DNA of 64,000 bases from Heliomicrobium undosum (GTDB taxonomy: Bacteria; Bacillota; Desulfitobacteriia; Heliobacteriales; Heliobacteriaceae), in NCBI RefSeq assembly GCF_009877425.1, contig NZ_WXEY01000002.1:138960-202959 (forward strand), written 5' to 3'. Positions 34,857-43,606 of this stretch are shown here, piece by piece. A program made the translations under genes and the position numbers. The notes under the pieces are model-generated. The model did no database searches and was not told the origin of the DNA. It saw only the letters and a program-made list of their open reading frames with translations. The first letter of the stretch is position 1; every line of letters begins with the position of its first letter.

Positions 34857-35770
34857 CAAGCGTGAAGCAATACGTCCCGAGGCAGTTCGTTCACGTCTTT
34901 GGCGTATTCCGGAATTTCCATCACTCGCAGAGATAGATAACCCCCGAGTTGTCGGATGATACTGTCCGCCAGCCGTCTTCCCGGCAGGTCGTTGTCTGTG
35001 GCGATTACCACCTCCTTCACGGGGGATTGAATGATAAGATCCCTTTGCCGCGCTGAAAGATGGGCTCCCCCGAGAGCCACTGCGCCATATCCGGCCTCCC
35101 AGAGGGTAATGGCGTCAATCTCGCTTTCGACGATGAACATCAGTTCTTTCTGAAGACGGATGACATGGTTCAATCCATAGATGTGATTGCGGATCGGCTG
35201 GCCGCCGGTTTGATACCAAAAGATTTTGTCCCGGACACTTCGATACTTGATGTTGACCAGGTGGCCGGATCGGTCTTGCCAGGGAAAGGTGATCGCTTTA
35301 CGCTTCCGGTCGTAGCCGATATTGAAGAACCGCTGAATCTGTTCAGATAGACCTCGCTGTTTTTCCAGATAGGGATGCCGATAGCGATAAGGAACCAATA
35401 TATCGGGATGCAAGGGCGTCCAGCTTTCCGTCTCCATCGAAAGCGGGCGCATTTTTAGTTGAAGGGAATCCACGTCGGTTGTGTGAACGCCGTATTGGGT
35501 CAGCAGATAATCAACGGTTTCCTCATAGGTCTCATTTCGCAGCCACGATAACAGCCGAGGAAGATTTCCCTTCTTCCACTCTGGATCGTCCCCGCCGGAA
35601 TCGATCCAGACACCAGTGTCCAGTCGGATCGCGAAAGATGGATGTCGTTCGGGCCGAAAGGGCGAGCAAGCCAACAACTTGGTATCTGTCCACCGGGGCC
35701 GGTTCCAGTCGTACCGTCGAAGTTCTGAGGCGATATCAACCTCGATCTCCTGCCCGTGCAGCGTAATCAT
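34778..35770 (-). CDS. Toprim-domain DNA primase-like protein
   Basis: 330 residues. Toprim motifs are MFIVESEIDAITLWEAGYGA (catalytic Glu) and VVIATDNDLPGRRLAD (DxD). The N-terminal CSPFRPERHPSFAI is like the zinc-ribbon edge of phage primases but keeps only one Cys. It probably makes primers together with the DnaB-like helicase encoded just upstream. It overlaps the BRO gene by four bases (ATGA). Confidence 0.84.
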   Translation of the reverse strand: MITLHGQEIEVDIASELRRYDWNRPRWTDTKLLACSPFRPERHPSFAIRLDTGVWIDSGGDDPEWKKGNLPRLLSWLRNETYEETVDYLLTQYGVHTTDVDSLQLKMRPLSMETESWTPLHPDILVPYRYRHPYLEKQRGLSEQIQRFFNIGYDRKRKAITFPWQDRSGHLVNIKYRSVRDKIFWYQTGGQPIRNHIYGLNHVIRLQKELMFIVESEIDAITLWEAGYGAVALGGAHLSARQRDLIIQSPVKEVVIATDNDLPGRRLADSIIRQLGGYLSLRVMEIPEYAKDVNELPRDVLLHACQSLRDVELGRPRDSVLAPFIAVHRP

Positions 35771-37083
35771 GCCGCGTTCTGAATGACCGTTTCCATAATC
35801 GCCACCGCTTCCGGCAGCAAGCCGGCCTCTTGGACCAGCGTGATTTTATTGACCTTCCTCCCATGCTGCTGCTTGAACGCTTCGAGAGCATCAAAGCCTG
35901 TCGCTTTTGCCAACATCGCGTACATACGACCATAATGAACGGCCGGTTTTGCACTCCACGAGGCCATCTGGTGAACATAGCTTCTGAGTTTATGGTTGGG
36001 CGTTGTCTCACGAAGTTCTTTGATGCGGGCAGCCAGGTTGTGGTCATCAATGGAGGGTGATGTTTGAGCCGGTTTGATCGCGTTGGTTAGAACGGGCTCT
36101 AACGTTTTGATCAATTGATGGATGGCGTTCATCGCGGTATTGGTGGTGTCCATGGTTGCCGTCATCATATCGGCAGAGTTTTTAATGGAGAGCGATACAA
36201 TTTCCGTAATGCTACCCATTGCTTGCGTTATCGTTTCCGCCAGCTTATCGATTTTCTCATTTGAAGGAGTACCCTCACTAATGGCGTACTGCCCCGTCTT
36301 TCGGATACTCGGAATTACCTCGTGAGTCACCCATCTTCTAAATAATCTCGCTTGGGGTTTGCGGCTACCAATAATCAGTGAGTACAAACCGGGTTCATTT
36401 ACCAGAGTTAACTGGGTTATCATTGGCTCCTTACTTATCGTAAGGAGGGTTTCCCTCTCCATCAGAGTCATTTTTTCATCTTCATCGAGTCTATAAAGTG
36501 CCTTTGTTGGATTACCTATCTCAAGTACATCACACACATCTTTTGCAACCCACCAGATTGTTTCTTCTATGAGTGCGGTTCGTACAGAATGGCCTTCAAA
36601 GTCGAAAACATGAACGTTTTGAGATTGCACAGATAGCATCCTTTCATTATTTGATGTTTCAGTCTCACTATTATCGAGATTCGATTGGTGCAGATGAGAA
36701 GCTACTTGTCGGATAATCCTCTTTTTGATTTGCTTTGCATTTGGCTTGCGGCACGTTAAAAAAAGTTGATATAGTCCGGATTCGTTAATCATCAACATAT
36801 TCTGTGTGCCCCCAGAAGTCTCTACGGGATGGAGCTTCCTGTCATTCCTTTCGAGTCTCATCAGATTAGCCGAAGGATTGCCGATACCAATGGCGGCACA
36901 GATATCTTTCGCGACAAACCATAATGTGTTATCTATGACTGCAGTGCGGATCTCGGTGCCTTCAAAGTCAATGATTTGAGGAAGACGCGTTGGGTTAGCA
37001 ACAGTTCCTTTCTCCGGATTAATGTTAGCTATTGTGTTGAGTACCGGACGTTCGTACTTTTCGATAACCTGCGATGTTTTCAA
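35767..37083 (-). CDS. Antirepressor-like protein with two BRO-N domains
   Basis: 438 residues from a TTG at 37083, eight bases after GAGGAGG. Two BRO-N domains follow each other: VIDNTLWFVAKDICAAIGIG (about 49-68) with the INESGLYQLFLTCRKPNAK end, and LIEETIWWVAKDVCDVLEIG with VNEPGLYSLIIGSRKPQARL. A spacer with Asn/Thr repeats joins a helical C-terminal DNA-binding-like region. BRO proteins bind DNA and often act as antirepressors. A double BRO-N arrangement is unusual. Confidence 0.82.
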   Translation of the reverse strand: MKTSQVIEKYERPVLNTIANINPEKGTVANPTRLPQIIDFEGTEIRTAVIDNTLWFVAKDICAAIGIGNPSANLMRLERNDRKLHPVETSGGTQNMLMINESGLYQLFLTCRKPNAKQIKKRIIRQVASHLHQSNLDNSETETSNNERMLSVQSQNVHVFDFEGHSVRTALIEETIWWVAKDVCDVLEIGNPTKALYRLDEDEKMTLMERETLLTISKEPMITQLTLVNEPGLYSLIIGSRKPQARLFRRWVTHEVIPSIRKTGQYAISEGTPSNEKIDKLAETITQAMGSITEIVSLSIKNSADMMTATMDTTNTAMNAIHQLIKTLEPVLTNAIKPAQTSPSIDDHNLAARIKELRETTPNHKLRSYVHQMASWSAKPAVHYGRMYAMLAKATGFDALEAFKQQHGRKVNKITLVQEAGLLPEAVAIMETVIQNAA

Positions 37084-37191
37084 TGGTGTAGCCTCCTCAG
37101 TTTTTTTGTCGGACTGTTTTGTCCATACATCTTCTTAATGCGAAAATTGACTCTCGATTGTGACACGAAACAAACTGGAATTTTCTCTCAT

Positions 37192-38451
37192 TCAAAAAAG
37201 GTCGGTCACATCGCTCTCCCGAATCACGCCCAGATTGAAGTCGCAGACCAATTCGATCACTGTTCCCACATTGGGTTCCCGGGCTTTCTCAATGCTGATT
37301 TTGCCGATACCGTCACCCGCGTCAAAGGTGAGCGCCGTTGCCGCGTCCTGGATGACGGCCACTGTTTCCGAGTAATCGGTCAGCTTCGGTGGCTTTACGA
37401 CATGGACGCCCTCATCATCTGTTTTTCGCTTCTCCTTTTCAGCCGCCCCTGGCGTTTGGTGTACGACCAGCCCGGCTACTGCGTACCGCCCAAACAATTG
37501 TCTTAACCGGCGCGAAGTGTAGGACATGGAATCCCTCATCTTGCCCCGGCCATGGTTCATGAGGTTAAAGCCGTCGATGATGACCATTTTTACGTTGGGG
37601 TTCATCTGCAGGTCCGCTTCAATCGCTTCTAATGACAGACCATCCGGTAAGTCTTCCATGGTTTTGATCAAATATGGAGCCGTTGCCGTCTCCGCCGAAA
37701 AAGCTTTCAGGTAGGAAAAATACTGCGATTCGTTCTCCAACAGCCCCCGGCGGAGTTTCACGTTGTCAAACTTCCCCATCAAGGTATCCAACCGAAGCGC
37801 CTGTTGGCGTTTGGACAATTCGGGCGAGTAATGAAGCACCCCAAAGCGGTTCTCCCACGCCGTCAATCCGATATGCGACGCCAACCAGGACTTTCCCCGG
37901 TTGGTGAAGGCCATGAGCAGGATATAGTCGCCCACTTCAAATCCGCTGCCTAGGGCTTGGGTAAGGCCGGGGTATGGCGTGGGGATATAGTTGCGGGTGC
38001 GCTGCTCCTTAGCCTGGTCATACCACGACAGTCGTTCTTCCCCATTGGTGGCAAAGTTAGTGCCAAGGTCGAAACGGATCTGCGTGGTCGATTCAATGCG
38101 AAGGGTTTCTTCCTTTAACCACTGGATAAACCGATCACCGGGCAGTTCGCTAAACTTCTTGGCCGCCTGGTGCTGCAACAGTTCAAATGCCCGTCGCTTG
38201 GCCGTTTGGGCCTTGAGCCGGGAGCAGAGATATTTGAAGGAATCCTGCACGTCAGGGATATACTCAAAGTTCTCAAACTGGGCGACGACCGTCCGATAAT
38301 CCGGTGAACGACCGTTCTCCCGCACATATTCACGTATAAACAGATACACCTCGCCCAAGGTAGGAAAGTCGCCGAGATCCACGTTGAAGCGGTTCAATAC
38401 AGGCAAGGCGTTTTCGTCGATCACTTTGGACAGCAACTGCGATTCCTGCAT
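37192..38451 (-). CDS. DnaB-like replicative helicase
   Basis: 419 residues from an ATG with GGGGGAGGAAG upstream. A helical N-terminal domain is followed by a RecA-type ATPase: Walker A variant LLMAFTNRGKSWLASH, Walker B VKMVIIDGFNLMNHG. It is the fork helicase, loaded by the DnaC-like protein encoded upstream. The Walker A lacks the usual GxxGxGKS spacing but keeps GKS. Confidence 0.9.
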   Translation of the reverse strand: MQESQLLSKVIDENALPVLNRFNVDLGDFPTLGEVYLFIREYVRENGRSPDYRTVVAQFENFEYIPDVQDSFKYLCSRLKAQTAKRRAFELLQHQAAKKFSELPGDRFIQWLKEETLRIESTTQIRFDLGTNFATNGEERLSWYDQAKEQRTRNYIPTPYPGLTQALGSGFEVGDYILLMAFTNRGKSWLASHIGLTAWENRFGVLHYSPELSKRQQALRLDTLMGKFDNVKLRRGLLENESQYFSYLKAFSAETATAPYLIKTMEDLPDGLSLEAIEADLQMNPNVKMVIIDGFNLMNHGRGKMRDSMSYTSRRLRQLFGRYAVAGLVVHQTPGAAEKEKRKTDDEGVHVVKPPKLTDYSETVAVIQDAATALTFDAGDGIGKISIEKAREPNVGTVIELVCDFNLGVIRESDVTDLF

Positions 38452-38496
38452 CCGCTTCCTCCCCCTGTGTTCAAATCAAGATAATCTGAAACTGAC

Positions 38497-39252
38497 TCAC
38501 GCCGCCCTTTTACTAGCGGAAAGGACTCTGCGAACCAATTCCACGCCTTTCGGGGATACCAAGGTCCGGCTGCGGCTCATCAACTGTCCATAGGGATTTT
38601 TGAAGGTGATCTCCTTGACGGCAAAGTGGCCGCTGTCGACGTACTTTTGAATCGGCAGGTTTTTGTCCATGCCGTTCTTAATCAAAATGCCGTTCTCCCG
38701 AAGCGTCGCATAAGTGTTGTTGCGGCCGTCATCCATCGCCTTGGCCACTTCCGACATGGTTTGCCACCCGTGAGAATCAATGAAGGTATCAAAGGCCGCC
38801 ACTTTCGGCGCGTCAGCCTCGACCTTGGCGACAAGCACCAGTCGCATTTTCTCTGTCTGGACGAGCGCATCCAAAGCCTCCATATAGTTCGTGGGAAGGA
38901 TCCTCCCCTCGAAGTCGGGCCGCTTCTCTTTATGGATGGTGTAGGAACCGGTCTGGCGGATGCTGGGCAACACCTCATGCACGACCCAGCGTTTGAACGC
39001 TTTGGCCTCGGGCTTGCGGCTAGCAAGGATTAAACTATATAACCCGGGTTCATTGACAACGTTCGTATCTCCCTGACGACCTAAGTTGAACTTAGCCCGT
39101 TCATCATCATCTAGTCGTTGAATAACAGCACTTGGGTTTTTGAGTTCCAGAACAATACACACGTCTTTTGCCACAAACCAAGGTTGACCGTCGATTACAA
39201 CTGTCCGTACCTGCGCGCCCTCATAGTGGAATACCTTTTGCATGTTCATCAT
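38497..39252 (-). CDS. Antirepressor with BRO-N and KilAC-type domains
   Basis: 251 residues from the ATG at 39252, nine bases after AGGAGG. BRO-N: VVIDGQPWFVAKDVCIVLEL then NEPGLYSLILASRKPEAKAF. The C-terminal KilAC-like domain (SHGWQTMSEVAKAMDDG, ILIKNGMDKNLP) binds DNA. Its leader shares a 17-base stretch, with one variable base, with that of the other BRO gene, so the two are likely duplicates. Confidence 0.9.
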   Translation of the reverse strand: MMNMQKVFHYEGAQVRTVVIDGQPWFVAKDVCIVLELKNPSAVIQRLDDDERAKFNLGRQGDTNVVNEPGLYSLILASRKPEAKAFKRWVVHEVLPSIRQTGSYTIHKEKRPDFEGRILPTNYMEALDALVQTEKMRLVLVAKVEADAPKVAAFDTFIDSHGWQTMSEVAKAMDDGRNNTYATLRENGILIKNGMDKNLPIQKYVDSGHFAVKEITFKNPYGQLMSRSRTLVSPKGVELVRRVLSASKRAA

Positions 39253-39307
39253 TAATTTTGTCCTCCTAAGTTTTTTTGAGATTTTGTTTTGTTGAGCGGT
39301 AACATCA

Positions 39308-40078
39308 TCATCCAAGCATCGCCCGGTTTCGCTGGTCTTCCCCTTCAAAGGAAACGGGAATGGTCATACCCCCTATGCGACTGGCGATACGGGGGTCCAG
39401 TAACCGAGCGATCGGTTCCAACGGTTCATTCGAGGTAAGGATGGTGGCTTTCTGATTGGCGCACCGATGGTCGATGACCTCGTAGAACTCATTTCGATAT
39501 GCCTCTGTCGCCTCTCGTACGCCCACGTCATCGAGAACGAGCAGTTCTGCTTGCGCCATATCGATCTTGCACTCGTAAAAGGCGACAGCGGCCTTTTCTT
39601 GCATCTCACGGGGTCCGCGGAACTGGGCGTTGAACCGGTTCTGGAACGTTGATGCGTTGACGAATAACGCGGGTAGCTGGAAAATCGGTTTCGTCCGCTT
39701 CACGTGTTGAATCGTTCGGGCCACCAAATACGCATGAAGGATCGCGACGGCAGCCGTGGTTTTGCCGGTTCCGGTTCCTTTTGGATTGACGCTGTTGGGG
39801 ACGGAGTACAGATACAGCCCCACCCCTTCCGTTACCCGTTGCAGTACGTTCTGGCAGTAGGCAAAAACCAGTTGGTGCGCCTCTGGGTTGTCGGATTTGA
39901 AGGGCAGGCGGTTCGCCGTTACCTTTGCATAGGCCACAGGAATGCCTGTGTGCCCCAACAAGCCGCCCTTGCCGCTTGCCCCGTGTAGTTTTAGGTAGGC
40001 GTAGCAATGGGCATGGCACAGGGCAACGTCGCCAGCCTTCTTGCATTGTGATGAGAGCAGACAATGGATGACGATCAC
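39308..40078 (-). CDS. DnaC-like helicase loader
   Basis: 256 residues. The AAA+ ATPase core shows SVNPKGTGTGKTTAAVAI (Walker A) and AELLVLDDVGVREATE (Walker B), then ATILTSNEPLEPI (sensor 1). The N-terminal Cys/His stretch (CKKAGDVALCHAHC) may bind zinc. It loads the DnaB-like helicase at the origin inside the neighbouring initiator gene. GTG start overlaps the initiator stop. Confidence 0.88.
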   Translation of the reverse strand: MIVIHCLLSSQCKKAGDVALCHAHCYAYLKLHGASGKGGLLGHTGIPVAYAKVTANRLPFKSDNPEAHQLVFAYCQNVLQRVTEGVGLYLYSVPNSVNPKGTGTGKTTAAVAILHAYLVARTIQHVKRTKPIFQLPALFVNASTFQNRFNAQFRGPREMQEKAAVAFYECKIDMAQAELLVLDDVGVREATEAYRNEFYEVIDHRCANQKATILTSNEPLEPIARLLDPRIASRIGGMTIPVSFEGEDQRNRAMLG

Positions 40079-41052
40079 TCCTCCTCGCTTCCCCGTTGCA
40101 GCCTTGCCAGGATTTCATCGACGTTTCGACCGCCGTGTTTTTTCACATTACAGCGCGGTTGCCTTTCCTGTGCGACAGCCAGCACCTGCGGGGCCAGCCA
40201 GCAGAGCGAGCCAATGGCCGGGCGCGGGTAGGCTTTGGATCGCCAACGCTGGTCGTATTCTTCAAAGTAGGTGTCGACGAGTTGCTGTATCTGATCGGTG
40301 GAATAGGTCGCCAGCAGATCGGTCTTCACCCGCTTTACGTCCCGGCCCCATACAGGGTTGAAATCGACATGATACTTGTCCCGATAACGGTCACAGAAAG
40401 ATTGGATGACGTCTCTGGGCTTGGTCAGGTCGTATATAAGAGTTCCTACGGTTCCTTGGCCTGACTCTGCATGGTTTATTGTCTTGTTATAGTGGTTCTG
40501 GTTTAACTGGTTCTTGTTAGTGGGTAAACAGTTACCCATAGATCCGTCCTCGTTTTTACCCATAGGTGGCTCAGTTTTACCCATGGCTTTCCCCGTATTA
40601 CCCGTAGAGGGGGTATGGGCACTACCACCTAGAGGTACATAATTACCCATAGCTGTATTGTTGCTGTCAAAGATCGCAACCTGGGACATTGGCAGCACCG
40701 TGTAGACGGAGTAGACGTTAGGAGACACTTTGGGATTTCTTCGTTTATCCCGTAGCACCAACGGGCGATCCTCGTAGCGAAACTTCAGCAGAGACTGAAT
40801 GTGTTTGGCAACTGTTTTTCGCGTCATGCCCAACCGCTCTGCCAATTGCTCTTGCGTGGGATAGCACTCGCCCTTTTCGTTCATAAACGATGCTATCGCC
40901 AGCAGCGTAATGGTGCGTTCCGGCCCTAACTCTGCCACGAGGCCGCTGGCAAACATACTGACGTAGAGTTTCAAATAGATGTGATTGTCCCACGTCTGCT
41001 CCAGCACATTGAACGATTGGTTGACCTCGACGCGAAACATCTGATTCTCCAC
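40075..41052 (-). CDS. Replication initiator (lambda O-like) with internal iterons
   Basis: 325 residues from the GTG at 41052, six bases after GGGGGG; the longer frame to 41256 lacks a ribosome site. The N-terminal winged helix reads CYPTQEQLAERLGMTRKTVAKH. A Gly/Asn-rich linker (MGNYVPL, MGKTEPPMGKNEDGSMGN) separates it from a C-terminal domain (RDVIQSFCDRYRDKYHVDFN) that may contact the loader. The linker is encoded by the iterons at 40508-40652. As with lambda O, the initiator probably binds an origin inside its own gene. Confidence 0.82.
   Translation of the reverse strand: MENQMFRVEVNQSFNVLEQTWDNHIYLKLYVSMFASGLVAELGPERTITLLAIASFMNEKGECYPTQEQLAERLGMTRKTVAKHIQSLLKFRYEDRPLVLRDKRRNPKVSPNVYSVYTVLPMSQVAIFDSNNTAMGNYVPLGGSAHTPSTGNTGKAMGKTEPPMGKNEDGSMGNCLPTNKNQLNQNHYNKTINHAESGQGTVGTLIYDLTKPRDVIQSFCDRYRDKYHVDFNPVWGRDVKRVKTDLLATYSTDQIQQLVDTYFEEYDQRWRSKAYPRPAIGSLCWLAPQVLAVAQERQPRCNVKKHGGRNVDEILARLQRGSEEE
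40508..40652. repeat. Iterons / probable phage replication origin inside the initiator gene
   Basis: Five copies of TTACCCATAG or a one-base variant lie at 40532, 40556, 40577, 40598 and 40643. The first forms a perfect inverted repeat GGGTAA-ACAG-TTACCC (40522-40537). The segment 40508-40541 recurs exactly at 63675-63708. Placement within the initiator gene next to the loader and helicase genes supports an origin. Confidence 0.72.
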
Positions 41053-41091
41053 TGTAGTCCCCCCCTTTCTGGCCCATAAACGAGAAACAGT

Positions 41092-41120
41092 CCCACTGAC
41101 CGCAATGAGCAGCCAGTGGG
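41092..41120 (-). terminator. Hairpin at the end of the lysis module
   Basis: CCCACTG/CAGTGGG, a perfect 7-bp stem ten bases after the holin stop, followed on the minus strand by ACTGTTTCTCGTTT. The T-tract is poor. Confidence 0.5.
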
Positions 41121-41129
41121 TTGAAGCGA

Positions 41130-41363
41130 TTATTCTGTTTTGATGTGCAGTGTTTTGCTTACATCGAAAAGCCCGTTTGCCGACAGCCCGACGATAACGC
41201 CGTTGAGGATGCCCGCTTGCAGCGTGTCTGCTGGGATGTAGATGACCCCGGCGCAAACACCCAAGACCAGCGTCACCAGCGGAATATACTTGCTGTCAAT
41301 GTACAGCTTGGCAAACTGGCCGATCGCGATGAGGACCGCAACGACAACAGCCGGTTCGAACAT
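41130..41363 (-). CDS. Phage holin
   Basis: 77 residues from an ATG with GGGAGGTG upstream. Two hydrophobic segments (AVVVAVLIAIGQFAKLYI and IPLVTLVLGVCAGVIYI) plus a weak third. Last gene of the late block, downstream of amidase. It should open the membrane for the endolysin. Confidence 0.8.
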   Translation of the reverse strand: MFEPAVVVAVLIAIGQFAKLYIDSKYIPLVTLVLGVCAGVIYIPADTLQAGILNGVIVGLSANGLFDVSKTLHIKTE

Positions 41364-41458
41364 GACCCATCACCTCCCTTCCCCCGCAACGCCTACACTG
41401 ACTAATGCGAGAAATGGGGGTCGATTGTGACACGATAGGGGCTGGCAATCATTTCTGG

Positions 41459-42097
41459 TTACGATGCGATCAATTTCAGTCGGTCCAGAATGACAACCAA
41501 ACGATAGAACGTAGCGTCTCCGGCGGGCTCCGTCAGGACATCTTTATCCATCAGCTTTTTTACGCTCTCCCGCGCCCAGTCCGGTACAACCGCCAGCTTC
41601 TCTGCCTGGATACGTTCCTGTTGCCGCTTAGCAATGGAGGCGATAAAGGCGTCCCACCGGGGCAGGATGAGGTGCGGACAGAGCTTGCCGGTCCAATGCT
41701 TGTGGGGAACCACGTTACTGAGCGGGATGGCGTGTTCTTTCATCAAATCAATAATCAGGTCGATTGCATTGGTCTCCGCCTGCGCCAAATTGCCGTCGCT
41801 GTTCTCGCAAATCTCCACGCCGATGCTGGTCCGGTTGCCGGGGCCGTTCAACCCGTCGCCAGCGTGCCAGGCGTTCTCGTTGGTGGGGATGTGTTGAATG
41901 ATCTGCAGATCGTCGACGGTAAAATGCCAACTGGTCGAACCGGCTCCGGGCGATTTGATGAAGGCTGCGTGACCGGCAGCGTTGGCCCCCTTGGTGCTGT
42001 TGCCGGTGTTGTGGACGGTGATGAACTTGGGCGTCAGTGCGTTGCCGGGCCGGTTTTTCGCGCCCACCGGGACCAGGTCCTGAATGATGTTTGCCAT
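41459..42097 (-). CDS. N-acetylmuramoyl-L-alanine amidase (endolysin)
   Basis: 212 residues, Amidase_2 fold. Zinc ligands are the His in FITVHNTGN, and the His and Cys in VPHKHWTGKLCPHL. IGVEICEN is the strand with the catalytic-region Glu. The C-terminal part (VPDWARESVKKLMDKDVL) is a wall-binding-like helical segment. It cuts peptidoglycan at lysis. It overlaps the BhlA-like holin gene by one base. Confidence 0.93.
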   Translation of the reverse strand: MANIIQDLVPVGAKNRPGNALTPKFITVHNTGNSTKGANAAGHAAFIKSPGAGSTSWHFTVDDLQIIQHIPTNENAWHAGDGLNGPGNRTSIGVEICENSDGNLAQAETNAIDLIIDLMKEHAIPLSNVVPHKHWTGKLCPHLILPRWDAFIASIAKRQQERIQAEKLAVVPDWARESVKKLMDKDVLTEPAGDATFYRLVVILDRLKLIAS

Positions 42098-42342
42098 TAC
42101 GCTTTTCCCCTTTCTCGAATATCGATTTTGATCTCTTGCACGTCGCAGGATAGCTTCTCGTACTGCTTTGCCAGGACCTCAAACTGCCGGGAAACGTCCT
42201 TGAGAAAATCGGTCAGCTTGTCCTCCCGGACCTTGGCCTCGGATTGCAGTCGGCGGCTGTCGTTCAGTTGGTACAGGTACAAAGACACGAACAAGGCAGC
42301 CCATAGACCCTGTTCCAATGCGACGGAAATCAGCTTATCCAT
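42097..42342 (-). CDS. BhlA/UviB-type holin-like protein
   Basis: 81 residues from the ATG at 42342 directly after a GGGGGGAAGGG site. One N-terminal membrane helix (ISVALEQGLWAALFVSLYLY) is followed by a charged coiled coil with REDKL, the typical BhlA/UviB layout. It probably acts together with the second holin and the amidase. Confidence 0.75.
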   Translation of the reverse strand: MDKLISVALEQGLWAALFVSLYLYQLNDSRRLQSEAKVREDKLTDFLKDVSRQFEVLAKQYEKLSCDVQEIKIDIRERGKA

Positions 42343-42364
42343 CCCTTCCCCCCTCTGGAAAATC

Positions 42365-42387
42365 AAAAAACCCCTGCTGTGGGGTTT
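42365..42387 (-). terminator. Intrinsic terminator before the lysis genes
   Basis: AACCCC-ACAGCA-GGGGTT followed by T4 and ATT-rich sequence on the minus strand. It lies four bases after the stop of the 58-aa gene and would reduce read-through into the lysis genes. Confidence 0.7.
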
Positions 42388-42390
42388 CGG

Positions 42391-42567
42391 TTATCGCCGG
42401 ATTTCTTTTATTAGCTCCAAAATCAGGTTGAGTTTATCGTCCATATCCTCCAGGGTAAGTTTTGTGCCCTTCGCTCGCTTTTCCGAAAGAACGGCCAACC
42501 GTTGTTCACGCAATTCCTTTGTTTGTTGGCTCTGCGGTTTGGGGATCCGAATCGTAGGTCTTGCCAT
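42391..42567 (-). CDS. Small basic phage protein (58 aa)
   Basis: The ATG at 42567 overlaps the upstream stop (TAATG) and has GGAGG upstream. The product is MARPTIRIPKPQSQQTKELR followed by a charged helical tail ending in KEIRR. A terminator follows directly. Position at the end of the tail genes suggests a tail-assembly or regulatory role; no family is recognised. Confidence 0.65.
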   Translation of the reverse strand: MARPTIRIPKPQSQQTKELREQRLAVLSEKRAKGTKLTLEDMDDKLNLILELIKEIRR

Positions 42568-42944
42568 TACGACACCTCCACCTCAAAGGACATCGGCTCC
42601 GAAACGGTGTTTTGGGCCTGTACGAATACCCGATACTTCCCCGCTGCCTCCGCCACAAAGTCAAATTCGGCCTTGCCGTTGACCATATCGAGGTTTAAGA
42701 CGACGGGGTTCTCCCCTTCCAGATCGACTTGAACGGTTAGAACCGCAGCATCTGACAATGGGGTGTTCTTCCAACTCCGGAGTTCAACCGTTACGGGCAT
42801 AGCCTCCCCTGCACGGACGCCTGATTTTAGGCTGGTCACATGGAGCTGGATTTCCGGGCAAAAAAAGGACTTGCTTAGGAGACAGCCCCCTTCCCGTTCG
42901 ACTTTGTAGACGGAGCCATTTTCAACGACGTATTCCGTAATCAT
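42567..42944 (-). CDS. Tail-associated protein with Ig-like beta fold
   Basis: 125 residues from the ATG at 42944 after AAGGGGG. The C-terminal 85 residues have the pattern of an Ig-like beta sandwich (AMPVTVELRSWKNTPL, GKAEFDFVAEAAGKYRVFV). Such domains decorate phage tails and heads and bind surfaces. The first 35 residues resemble short tail-tip proteins. Confidence 0.65.
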   Translation of the reverse strand: MITEYVVENGSVYKVEREGGCLLSKSFFCPEIQLHVTSLKSGVRAGEAMPVTVELRSWKNTPLSDAAVLTVQVDLEGENPVVLNLDMVNGKAEFDFVAEAAGKYRVFVQAQNTVSEPMSFEVEVS

Positions 42945-42955
42945 CGGCGTCCCCC

Positions 42956-43606
42956 TTAGACTCGGGTATAGAAGATGCCCCATTTTAGGGAGGGGCTTTG
43001 GTAACTGCTTGACGTATTGGAGAAGGTCAGGCGGATGCGCGATTCCGAGTAAAAGAGCGGTGGAAATGTAAAGATGGCAGTGCCTGAAAATGAAGTGTAG
43101 GTGTACGTAGAGTTAGGCGAGTAGAATGATTGCGTGTACGTATCCGGCAGGAAAAAGGCGAGAGATTTGTGGCTTGTGCCAAAATAATCGCCCGTGGAAG
43201 GCCGCCAAATCCATACCCCGGTAGAAGGGTGGTTTAGCGTGCTCCCGTAAACACCGTTCATAATAAAAGAACCATCCACTTCCAGCTTGTAGGATAAGTT
43301 GGAGGCTCCCGACATGAACTCGATGTACCCGCCGAGAACATGCAGAGGCCCAGTGATATTAAAAACCTCTACGTCGTTTTGGCTAGGATATGTTGTGGCG
43401 TTGAAGCCGCTCGCAATATAAACCTTTTTTCCGGCAGCCCAGGGCGTTCGGGCCAAGGCCGATGCAATAGCCGTGTGCTCACTGGTGTTATTGGCTTTCA
43501 GGTCCCCAACCTTGGCGTGTAAACTCCCGGCGGCATTGTTGGCGTCCGTTCGTAATCCAATCTGCCGTCGGAAGAATGACAGCATAGCCTCGCTTAGTCC
43601 AAACAT
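42956..43606 (-). CDS. Tail fibre / tail tip protein
   Basis: 216 residues from the ATG at 43606, which overlaps the upstream stop (TGATG). It is rich in Ser, Thr, Tyr and Gly with beta-strand patterns (SYKLEVDGSFIMNGVYGST), as in receptor-binding or fibre proteins. No enzymatic motif. Assigned from composition and position. Confidence 0.62.
   Translation of the reverse strand: MFGLSEAMLSFFRRQIGLRTDANNAAGSLHAKVGDLKANNTSEHTAIASALARTPWAAGKKVYIASGFNATTYPSQNDVEVFNITGPLHVLGGYIEFMSGASNLSYKLEVDGSFIMNGVYGSTLNHPSTGVWIWRPSTGDYFGTSHKSLAFFLPDTYTQSFYSPNSTYTYTSFSGTAIFTFPPLFYSESRIRLTFSNTSSSYQSPSLKWGIFYTRV

Noticed and set aside
37092-39278. A7C runs before both BRO genes as frameshift signals
   Set aside because: The upstream genes end before the runs, so no ribosome would be translating there in the needed frame; they are simply part of shared leaders.
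41405-42682. 425-codon plus-strand open frame
   Set aside because: Antisense to amidase, holin and the 58-aa gene, all of which have proper starts and motifs.
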